A DNA stretch of 64,000 nt. Source: Bolinopsis microptera (lineage: Eukaryota > Ctenophora > Tentaculata > Lobata > Bolinopsidae). This document shows, piece by piece, positions 1 through 10,329 of the stretch (positions within the stretch are counted from its first letter, which is position 1; every line of letters starts with the position of its first letter). The notes beneath the pieces were generated by a model that ran no database searches, had not been told where the DNA came from, and saw only the letters and a program-made list of their open reading frames with translations. The stretch lies in the NCBI RefSeq assembly GCF_026151205.1, contig NC_087076.1, positions 14,493,675 to 14,557,674 of the forward strand. Direction: 5' to 3'. A program made the translations under genes and the position numbers.

Positions 1-1327
1 TATCAAGCTGGGGCAGGTCAGTAACTTTATTAAATGTGTCAAGCCCTTCCAGCTAGAACAATTCAGGAAATGAAGCATACATCACCCAATTTAGGGGATA
101 TATTCGTTATATAATAACGGTTTAAAACAGAGCCAAAGCTGTCCGAAAGTGTTTTGATACTCAAAAATCATATCACTTATAAAGAATTTAGTTGCAAACT
201 TTTTGATCTAAGCATTATAGGACAGCATCCAAACCAGGCTGATATCCGGTTACAGTATCCGTTAGAAAAACAACGACACATAAATATTCCCAGGACTGAC
301 AAGTTGCTACTAACTACTAGACTGTGAGTTAACTACTCCATCAGGCATCACTATACTGAATTTTAGATTGGGAGTTTCTCCATCGAAACTGGCCCGACAC
401 TTCGATTTATTATAAATACTGTCGTTCAAGAACACTCGACACCAGTTTATGGATCACAATCTAATATGAAATTAGGGCAATATGGCCAATTTAAGCAGGA
501 AATGCAAAGACAATAATTGTAATAACCAATTTGGGGACAATTTAGGGTTATTAGCTTAATCGAAGGAAGGTGATCGTTTTAAGTTCAAGCAACAAAGTCA
601 GATTCAATCTTTTCTGCGCAATTTATCTGGTTTAAACGAAATTTAAGTGGTTGAATCTGCGAGGGTGGAGTCAGAGTTAGACTAACCTGAACTGGAGTGA
701 GATATGTTGCTGGAGCAGGAGACAGAACGAGTGGAACAGGTGCTCTCAGCGCTGGAAGACCGCAACACTTCCAGCTTTTGGACATGGAACCCCCGCATTT
801 TATACATGTTGGCAGTGGTATGACGTCACTAAGATAACGGTGTGATGATAATATAACGTCACTATGGTAACGGTGTGATGATAACGTCACTAATCACTAT
901 GGGTGATTTCGACTGCTGCTTCTATACCCGGGCTACAAACAACAAGACTGAGGATGTTATAACGTAGCAACAGTTTGGCTACTGATTGCATGAGGTCCAT
1001 TCGTAATATGCTAGTAACCTATTTTTATTGCAGGCCTACTTCATATCCACGCTTAAATGCATTGCAGTATTTGCTACTTAGTGTCTAAACGGCTAAAAGA
1101 GCCACAACTGGCCATAACTGGTTCGTAGAAATTCGGAACATATAACCAGATGATTGCAAAATGAACGGTAAAGCTTGAAACTGTATCTGATGCAACCTGT
1201 TTTAGGTTAATTGCCCCGTACCATCATACCAGTAACTTTAAGACTATTAGATCTGTAGACGGTAGATCTCACCATTACTGATTGGCTTTAGCCAAGGCCC
1301 AGGAGTATATATAATGAATTTTAACTC
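1..1327. other. Non-coding stretch
   Basis: I see no supported gene. Around 815-895 a short AACGTCACTA/GGTAACGGTGTGATGATA motif is repeated about three times. The open frame that covers it on the minus strand is a by-product of that repeat. Confidence 0.5.
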
Positions 1328-2719
1328 TTACGGGTATATGCCTCACAGAATGGCCAAAAAAAGGAAGGTCTCTCAAAATCACAAAACACACTTTATTCCA
1401 GTTTTTATCTCATAAGAAGCTAAGTTGACACTCATATTTTTCTTCCCGGGGGTTGATTTAATCTCATAAACATTTTTTCTTTGAGAAAAATTGGCCGGAA
1501 AATCTTCCTCCAAAAAAACATGCCTCACAGAATGGCCAAATTTGATGGAGATACTTTTTAAATTTCTATCACCACACGTTGTTAGAAAACCTATTAAGGA
1601 ATGGGGTAATAACCTAAAACTCACGAAAAAACTGAGCTGTGAAAAATTATTTCACAAAAAAGAAAAAATGCCTCACAAAATGGCCAAAAAAAAATGAAAA
1701 CGGGAAAATTTTATTTTTCTAAAACCTTTGGTTCTTGTTCCAGGCATGCTGCTGCTATTAATATGCCTTGTTAACACCCCCATATAGGTGAAATTTCTTA
1801 GAACTGAATAAAAAGGGCATAATTTCCTACACCAAAAATGGCCATTTTGTGTGGTGTTGTTCATATTCCCTGATTTCATGATTTATAACCTTCATTCGGC
1901 TGTAAAAACACTCCATCTGGGGTGTTATTGCATGATAAATAGCTTGTGAATACTTTAGACTTATTGTTTCATTGAATAAAAGGAGTTTTAAATTTTGGCC
2001 ATTTTGTGAGGCATATTTTGGCCATTTTGTGAGGCGTTTAGCCATTTTAGCATTTTTTTCTTCCTATATTGAACAATGTTCGTTTTGTTTGATGAATACT
2101 ATTCTTTAAACATCTTCTGTCATACTGGTGCCAGAAGTTCTCACCAAAATGCAAACTTAGTTCAAAAATTTGAACTAAGTGGCCATTTTGTGAGGCGTGT
2201 AGCCATTTTAACATTTTTTTCTTCCTATATTGAACAATGTTCGTTTTGTTTGATGAATACTATTCTTTAAACATCTTCTGTCATACTGGTGCCAGAAGTT
2301 CTCACCAAAATGTAAACTTAGTTCAAAAATTTGAAAACAAATTTTCAGTGCTCAAAATTTCTACATAAACAGTCATATTTATGCCAGAAAATGTGGTCAT
2401 AGTTAATGATTTCACCACAGGAAGTGTTGCCAGAAGACTTTTGTTTCATATGGTATCCACAAAACCTACCAGTTTTATATAAAAAATTAGTTACAATTTT
2501 GTGTGAGATTTTAAGTAATAATTATTATTTATTTACAATTACCTATTAAAATTAACATTAATGAAATATTGTCTCTGTTTTGTCGTTTCAAAGTTAATTA
2601 GGTAGTCTGATTGGGTTTATAATTATTTTCCCAAGCTACCCTGTCTAGGAAAAGTCCAAATTGGGTTCAGTTGTCCGGTAGCCGTGAGGCTAGCCATTCT
2701 GTGAGGCATTTACCCGTAA
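1328..2719. mobile_element. Non-autonomous DNA element with terminal inverted repeats
   Basis: The left end (1328-1356) and the right end (2687-2719) are inverted copies of each other, sharing TTACGGGTA then ATGCCTCACAGAATGGC with one or two mismatches. The 17-base core recurs inside: forward near 1521 and 1669, reversed near 1996, 2020 and 2181. No transposase frame is visible, so this looks like a non-autonomous element of about 1.4 kb. A clear target-site duplication was not found. Confidence 0.65.
2020..2335. repeat. 161-bp tandem duplication
   Basis: Two nearly identical head-to-tail units begin at 2020 and 2181, each starting with GGCCATTTTGTGAGGCG. The small frames over them are not gene-like. 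Confidence 0.85.
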
Positions 2720-3361
2720 TGAGTATCTTTAAATAAAGGTTCAACACAAGATTAGGATATAATTACTGTGGGAGGGGATTGCATCCATGGAAAGAACAAA
2801 TTTAACTTAACAAAAAACAATCCCGAGATTAAGAATTGCACTGATATGACACTGACATGACACTGACTTTGTTTTTGAGGTTATACATTTTCACCGGACA
2901 AAAGATTGTCAAGTTTAATAAGTGCTTCAATATTGAAAAACATGATAACAGAACATTCTCCCCATTCTTAAAATTCTATGACACCCCTGGTCGATCCCAT
3001 CCCTAGATGTAGAAATGAAATTATTGTGCTTTGTTTTTGGTAAAGTGTAAGCAATACGTGGCAGTTGGCATGTCTTGCATCTCACGACTGTAAACAGACA
3101 ACAATTAATTTGTGCAATTAATTTCATCAATCATATTGTTGTTTTAGCCACAAACTTACTTCAAACAGTGCTTAAAATAATATTAATGATGTCAAAACCT
3201 TTTACAATTGTTTGTCTCGTACCATCTATAACAGTCGTTGCTTGCTAATTTTACTAAAGTTTATAATAACTCGATAATCGTGCTCGAACTTAACGACCGG
3301 AAAACATAACTGACTATAATCGAGTGGGTCTGTAAACCACAAATCAGAAAAAACTACCATC
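2720..3361. other. Upstream flank of the protease gene
   Basis: AT-rich DNA with no supported exon. It should contain the 5' UTR and promoter of the gene that starts at 3362, but I cannot identify a specific promoter element. Confidence 0.4.
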
Positions 3362-6300
3362 ATGGTGAGATAAATGTGTCCACTTCAAGACATGTGAATC
3401 CTAGGGGCTAGGGAACATAACCAGGGATGAGAACATTCTAGACGTATACTTAGCTTTATTTTCAGACAGGCTTATTCCTGGCAATGTCAGGAGTGAAATC
3501 TTTCACCGTGGAGATTATTTGAAATTAACTATCTAAATGTTTAGTTAAATTGCTATTATTAAAACTTACCTAACGTCCAGACTCCAGCAGAGTGTTAAAC
3601 TACTGGCAGTCTTACTACAAGCTGTTACATTATGTGAGGGGAGTCTGCAAAGAAAAGTTTTCAACAACACACAGAACTTTAGGATTCATAATGCAGAAGA
3701 CGCTACGGCCGGCGAATTCCCCTTCGTGGTTCGTAATAAATCATAAAACAGTCGATGCATGATGGGCCAGCTACTTACCGTCGTTTAAGAGCTTTTTAGA
3801 AACGGTTACAAACGAAGTTTATTACCGTCAAGTATCAGATGACGCCGTCTAATTCTAACGAATAGCTGGTTACCATGTGGCAACAAAGTCTGGCTTGCAG
3901 TCACAAACTTATAAATACTTGTTTGTAAAAGTTTATGAGATCTGGTCGATAAACGGAACAATAATTGTTCCTATTGCAAAAAAAAAGAAATTATAGTAAA
4001 AACAGTGATAAACGGCGTTATCCGGTAACAAGATGGTAACAACCAGCAACGTTGTTAAACGGTACTTAATGCGGCACTTAATGCGGTACTTAATGCGGCA
4101 CTTAGTCTTAAAAGGATGTTGGTGTTTGTCCTGTATACCATAACAACATACCAAATAAGCTATTGAAATGACCTGTCATGACGTCGAGGTGACCTGCTAG
4201 TCTAATCATAATTGCTGAGGTACAAGGCTAATACGTTCTCAGTTAGATTCTCACGGTCCAAACTGTTGCACCGAAAACATAACCCCCAGCTCCCAGCCCT
4301 TTCCCAAAAATATCAAGATCCATCGACAACAATGGAAATATTCACTTGTGTTCCATCTCAGGGCGTGTTACTTGTTCAGTCAGGGTTCAGCACTGAAGAC
4401 ATGATGTTGGGTCAGTGCGGAGGTTCTATTCTGAGCAAGAGAGTTGTTCTAACAGCTGCGCACTGCGTTGTCAGTGAGACTGAGATGAAGGATTACTCAA
4501 CTGTGTCCGCTATCAACCAACCTATCAACATGCAGGTACTATAATCATCCAGTACAATATCATAAGTTTCAACGAATAGTTGAAATTTACGCTGAACCCA
4601 CTGATAATTATTAAAATCACAAAGGTCTAACCCTAAGAACAGTTCTATTAGTTTCATGTTGGTGAGACAAGTCTGGCGGAGTACGAAACCTCTGAGCAAG
4701 TCCTGGACACGGCCGGGGTTATTGTTCACCCTGAATACAGTCCAACACAATTCAGAAATGACATCGCTTTGCTGATAACTAAGCAAGACATCGTGTTTAA
4801 CGACAAAGTCAAGGCAATATCACTTCCCGCCGAGGCAGACAAAGCGCAGTTGTATGCCGAAGGAGCTCCAATCACAGTGATAGGTAAAAAGAAAAGGTTT
4901 TAACTTCTTCTGATGACCGATATCATATACGATGGTTATTACCATGATTGCTGGCATATTATATATAGATATCTTTATTTTTTAAACCAATGTTCTGGTT
5001 CAGAGAAGACACGAAGGTCGGCCGACCACATCAATTTTCCTAATTTTAAGATGACTGACTATACCAATCTCACTAATTTCAATATGACTGACTACATCAT
5101 TCTCACTAATTTCAATATGACTGACTACATCAATCTTCCTAATTCCAAGATGACTGACTATACCAATCTCACTAATTTCAATATGACTGACTACATCAAT
5201 CTTCCTAATTCCAAGATGACTGACTATACCAATCTCCCTAATTTCAAGATGACTCACTGACTCCAACATACAATATAACCAGTACTTATTGTCCACGCAG
5301 GTTGGGGAACCACCGAGACAGGAACTACCACGACAGAGTTACGTAAGTTGCCGTATGAGGTAGTTTCAGATGCAACATGCAAGGAGAACTATGGTTCTGC
5401 AATATTACCAGGCATGTTGTGCACTGGCAAAGCTCCTATGACCGTGAAACATGCTGCTGGAGGAGATTCTGGTAAGTTAAAGTAGAACGTGTATAAAACC
5501 GGTATTTTCGAGACGCGTAAGTAAAACTTGTATAAAACCGGTATTTTCGAGAAGCGTTTCATTGAAACATTGAGCCCCTGACAATTTTGAATCTTTAGAA
5601 TTTTACTATATACGAACGACTATAATTGGCAGGAGGTCCTCTCTTCAAGAAGACGGGAGTGGATGAGTTTGTGCAGCTGGCGTTGGTTAGCTGGGGGCCC
5701 GGAGCTGGTGAACAGACAGAGAAATCGTGGGACATTAACACTGACGTCCTCTACTACAAAAACTGGATAACAACCAACATGGCGGCGTAAGTGCACTACT
5801 CAACAATAAGGGTTTAAGTTGAGTATATAGTTGTGGGTATACTTTAAGTTCCAAAAAATGGCATACTTAATTGACAATCTATACTCAGGCAAATGAGCGA
5901 CTCGCAAATAGACAGTGATTACTCATCAGTATTTACTTTATAACATGTCTTACGTTACGGTACATAAATGACCCCTATAACTCCACTGCCAATGAATTGT
6001 TTTAGATCATTTTACTAGCTGTTGTTACTGTCAGTGTCACCAAATTTTAGGCAACAATAGCATTAGACCAATATTATACCAATATTGGCAATCAGCTGGT
6101 TACAGTTAGGTCCGGCTCACTAATAGACATCCTTGAACTTTAAGTAACTTTACTTTAACAACGTAACTAACTGACGGCCACACCACAAATTTAGTAGACA
6201 CAACCATATTATATTATATCAGGATAGATTCTGACTACGATACTATGGTGTACGCGGAAGACTCGACCAAATTCCTCTCATTCGAGAACATTCGAAACTA

Positions 6301-9300
6301 TCTGTACAAAACTGTTTCAATCCTTCCCACAACCTCTACCAAATACACAACCATAAGTAACTTATTATCAATTGTTTTACCGTAAAAGTCTCGAATTTTC
6401 AAAATACAGTCATTTTTCAGGCAACCATCTACGCTCACACCAAGATATCCCAGCCTTCAAGTCGGGAAAAATGGGAGCAAATGACCTGGTTTTGGTGTAC
6501 GATGGGAACAATGTAGCAGTAGACAAACAACTTGCTCAACTGACAGGAACAATCACAGAACAAACTTTCACTGCAACCACGAACAAGGTTATATAGGTTA
6601 TATAGTGACCAGACTCCCCCGCTAATTGTAATCTTATTCTCGGTTCTATATTGTGGTTATACTGAGGAGGCTCCGCAACCCTTCGTAAAATTAAGGATAA
6701 TCATGAAAAATAGTCTACGCTGAAAGCTTACATTCAGCCGAACCAGCATGGTGACTGCGACACGAAAATTAACGTAATAACTCGGCTAACTGAATATTTC
6801 AACCTTGCAGGCGTATTAAATATTGACATTTTAAGTATAATAACGATATCTAATTAAAGCAACGTCGCAGGGATTGACGGTGGCTATAATGACAGATCTA
6901 AGTGGCATTTCTGAGGGATTCTCTTTTGATTTTAAACAAACATCTACCAAAGGAGGCTCCAACGATTTAGTCTGTCCAAGTGGGTAGGTAAACAAACAAA
7001 TTATGCAAATTATTCCTCATTTTAATTATGCAGGATGATGAGCTACTACGTCAATGAATATCAGAATATGATCAATCTAACAAATTGAGACATAGCATGA
7101 CGCAAATGCGATATCTTATTTATTTAATTATAGATCAAATATTCAGACCCACCCTAATAATGGATTAATAACCTGTTTTCAGGTACAAAGCGTGCAGTGA
7201 CAAGTATTACTGCCTCAAATTCGATTTATTCTGCGATAGTGAAGACGGTTATGGGCAATGTGAGTTTTTATCAAGATTATATCTATTGGATTATATCACT
7301 GCACTTTTATGTGGGACAATTATTTCCGGACCGTTTAACTTTAGAGCCGGCAATTGAGGGGACTCCAGACAGTTCAATTTATTTCATGAAAATTTTGTGA
7401 AGTGAAGTTCAAGTCGAACGATCAAAAGCTTGTGAAGAAGTGAGCACAAAAATGTCATACATTTTCTATAAATTTGCTATGAAGTGGTTGAACTACTACA
7501 TATATATTATAATTATATATATATATAGTATATACAGGCAATTCAGAATATTTGAATAATACCAACAGTGCTATATATATATATTATATATATTTATAAC
7601 AAATGAATCGAGGAAATGGATATGCTGAGACTTCCTACTTGTTTCAATACCATAAAAATAATTTCTGAACTATCATATTCATCATGGTACATTGTAAAAT
7701 GCGACCAATAAGTAAAGTTCTGATCCAGGAACTTCATCTTTGCTCAATGTCATGTTTTGTTTCTTGGTACATAATGGTTGATCGATAGGAGAGCTTTCAT
7801 AGAACAATGAACACTTTATATTTATTCTAATTTCTGGACAAGTTAGAATTAGACATAATGTTCAAATTTATTTCAAATTCAGAAATTAACCCATCAGCTT
7901 CTATTAATCAAACCCCAGAATCACTGTCAAGTTTTAAATAATATGCTCCATCCCCCATCGAAATCCACATCTATTAACAAGGGCTATCAACTTCTCACTC
8001 GAATATGTAAAGCAGTGTGGTATGCATGGTGGTGGAGAATACGAAAATTGTGTATTATATTGATGTAAACGAAGTGTTTTTTTAGGGCAGTTGCTATTGC
8101 CCTCATAACCTTGAACTACTTTCTTCTTATTTAGGAGGATCTAATCAACAGTAAATGAGCTGAGCTGAAATTAGCCTAAAAGTCCAACCTTTGAGCAGTG
8201 ATCAGTTGAATGACACTTTAGCAGGAAAATGTTAATAAGCTCAATCCATGAGAAATACTCTTCGTATGATGTGATATACAATTTCTGAAGTTAACTTCGG
8301 TAAAAAAATAATTCGACGGTTTGGGAATATCCAAAAATTCTAAAATTTCATGAATTTCCATTTATTAGCAATTATTGAGTTTAAAATTGGCACTTCTCGG
8401 GCTCGACCTTTTAGCATTAGTTTATAGCCTTTCGAAGAACAATTTTCTCAATGACTAACAGAACCAACTAGTAGTAGTGTTTAAGGGGACATACACCAAA
8501 AGCTTTTGGGGGGGGGGGGGGGGCAACCATATTAAAGTATATTAAAATGTAGGATTTTTCCCGATTTTGACCCGGGGATATACTTTAATATACCTACAAT
8601 ATACCTACAATATACTTAATATATCCCTATCCAATATACTTAATATATCCCTATCCTTGGAGGCCTACATCAAAAATTGTTGCCCAAAATAAGCTTGAAA
8701 TGCAATTCTTAATCGATTCCAAAAAGTTCTTGAAAAAATATTGAAAACTGATGGAGTTATTTCAATTTTAATGAAGTCATTTTGACTAGTATTCCGAACC
8801 GAGATATTATACATGCAATTTTCCCAATTTTGTTCATGGAGGTCTTTTTACTTAGTATCCACTATATTCAACAAACACTGAGTTATATCTTTCACATAGA
8901 GTTAGTCTCATTAAAAAATATTGAAATTTTATCGAATTTGGGCAAAAGCGTATGCCCAAATATGGGCATATTTTTTAAAGCTCATAGCTCAGCCAATTTT
9001 TGACCAATCTGGATGGAAATTCATGTACTAGTCCTAAAACAGGCTTATCTTGCGAATCTGAGTGAAAAATATAGTTCATCATGTAAATCTTTACGAAGAA
9101 TATAAATCTTCTTATTGTAGGTATATTAAAGTATATTAAAATGTAAGATTTTTTCCGATTTTGACCCGGGGATATACTTTAATATACTTTAATATGGTTG
9201 GCCCCCCCCCCCCAGCTTTTATGCCCTGGCCCTGCTGTTAACTTCATATTAAGAAAGTATACATCAAAACAATAAGATTTGATACATTACAAATTATTTT

Positions 9301-9597
9301 TGAGAGCACGCACTTTCGAAAAAGAAAATATATATTTTTTCCCGATGTAGTATTTCCCGATTTCCGGTAACCTTCTTGAATTTGTTCTAAATACACCAAC
9401 GAACTGCAGGTAGGGACGGAAGTGATGAAGTTAAGGCAAATTGTAAAAGTGACGATAACAACAACAACAATAACGACAAGGACAAGGACGAAGACAAGGA
9501 CGAAGACAAAGACAAAGACAACGGTAACGGAGCGGAAGCTGTGATAAAATCTGGAATACTGGTGATATTGGTGACATCAATTCTGATTATTGGTTAA
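3362..9597 (+). CDS. Trypsin-fold serine protease with CUB-like and LDLa domains and a C-terminal anchor
   Basis: Ten exons join with matching phases: 3362-3364 (ATG only, inferred), 3591-3728, 4362-4535, 4652-4883, 5301-5471, 5633-5786, 6223-6356, 6421-6587, 6871-6983, 7183-7259 and 9410-9597 (eleven pieces counting the ATG exon), giving about 516 residues. Residues 2-17 look like a signal peptide. NFR/IHNAEDA (about 30-39) is the zymogen cleavage site. TAAHC gives His81, RNDIALL gives Asp142 and GGDSGG gives Ser239, so the triad is complete. Residues about 340-415 resemble the second half of a CUB domain, with a YDG motif. Residues 426-466 form an LDLa module with six cysteines and CRDGSDE. 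An Asp/Asn/Lys linker follows, then a hydrophobic end (SGILVILVTSILIIG) suited to a GPI or membrane anchor. The protein is likely extracellular. Odd: the chymotrypsin C191-C220 cysteines are absent and position 189 is His. The first exon and the 3728/4362 junction are the least certain parts. Confidence 0.8.
4058..4107. repeat. 12-bp tandem repeat
   Basis: About four units of ACTTAATGCGGY lie in the protease intron between 3728 and 4362. Confidence 0.75.
5028..5260. repeat. 33-bp minisatellite in a protease intron
   Basis: About seven imperfect 33-bp units carrying ATGACTGACTA lie in the intron 4884-5300. The repeat is open in several frames on both strands, which explains the artificial frames here. 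Confidence 0.9.
5484..5558. repeat. 39-bp duplication in a protease intron
   Basis: TGTATAAAACCGGTATTTTC occurs twice, at about 5490 and 5529, just after the donor at 5472. Confidence 0.8.
8481..9345. mobile_element. Degenerate TTAA-type fold-back element copy
   Basis: It begins TTAAGGGGACATA at 8481 and, after a nested insertion, continues from 9214 with sequence matching the arm of the element at 19941 (TTCATATTAAGAAAGTATAC and onward). The second inverted arm is missing, so it is a truncated copy inside the last protease intron. Confidence 0.75.
8508..9213. mobile_element. 706-bp nested element with G-run/C-run ends
   Basis: It starts with 16 G then CAACCATATTAAAG and ends with the inverse, CTTTAATATGGTTGG then 12 C. 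AGCTTTT directly flanks both sides and looks like a 7-bp target duplication inside the older element. A block of about 70 bp containing GATTTTGACCCGGGGATATA is present in the same orientation at both ends, and short AT-rich repeats fill 8580-8655. No convincing coding frame. Confidence 0.75.
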
Positions 9598-9890
9598 AAC
9601 TTTAACTGTTGAGGCTTTGGACTTCGGAGGAGTGGGTTGGTCATTCTTTAATCACAAGTTAAAAGTAAAAGACACATAGCCATATGTTACCAAAGCTAAA
9701 GGCAGAAGAAAGTTTACGAACAAAAGCGAACGAATTTTTATCTCACAGTCCCACGACTGGTAATAATGCACACCAATGATCGTAATAGTATCATCATTTA
9801 TCATTTCAAACAGATCCTTAATTATCTTTTACTACCTACAATTATACCCATAGTGTATTAAGGAAAACATTTAATCTTAAAAAGTATTAC

Positions 9891-10329
9891 CTGAGGACCC
9901 CAGGCTATTATGTTCATTAACATAACCGAATATAGATTTGGCGGAATGACAGGCTGAGCGCGGCCCAGTAAAAAAAGTATAATAAAAAATGGGGATGGGG
10001 ATGGGGCGACAACGAATCATACTTGTAAGTCGTAGGGGGCGCGACACACTGTGCCCCTGTGCGCCTTCGATTACAAATCACAACTTCACTATCACATTGA
10101 CGAAACGGAAAAGGTCAATCATTTGATAACCTACACAAAGTACACACGAGAAGCAAGGTAGTGCATGGTACGAACCTGGAAACTCGGGCGATGTGTCTAT
10201 ATCATAGGTAGGAGTCTGCACGGCACTCGAACTGCGTCTCCCACTTGGAGTCTCATACGCCGAGTACCGTTCCTGAAGCGGTGAGTCGCTTTCCTCTCTG
10301 TTGAGCCGCTTCGAGAGTAACCCAAACAT
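9891..10329 (-). CDS. Candidate first two coding exons of an unidentified gene
   Basis: On the minus strand an ATG at 10329 opens a frame of 51 codons ending at a CAG/GTTCG donor (10176). The peptide starts MFGLLSKRLNREESDS and is rich in Ser, Thr and Arg, like a disordered cytoplasmic tail. A second piece, 9891-9953 (63 bases), has a strong pyrimidine tract, an acceptor and a CAG/GTAAT donor. It reads open in the required phase, giving CHSAKSIFGYVNEHN. Later exons were not found before the protease's last exon, which is on the other strand. The second piece belongs to a sequence family repeated elsewhere in the window, which weakens the call. Confidence 0.3.

Noticed and set aside
585..890. 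101-residue minus-strand frame starting MTLSSHRYHSDV
   Set aside because: Driven by a short tandem motif; no splice or domain support.
3705..3725. GGCCGGCGAATTCC, suspected cloning-linker sequence
   Set aside because: It reads in frame as the conserved ATAGEFPF start of the mature protease, so it is native coding sequence.
5000..5296. Repeat peptides on both strands (NMTDYI, SHIEISEI)
   Set aside because: The 33-bp minisatellite is inside a spliced protease intron and is open in several frames by chance.
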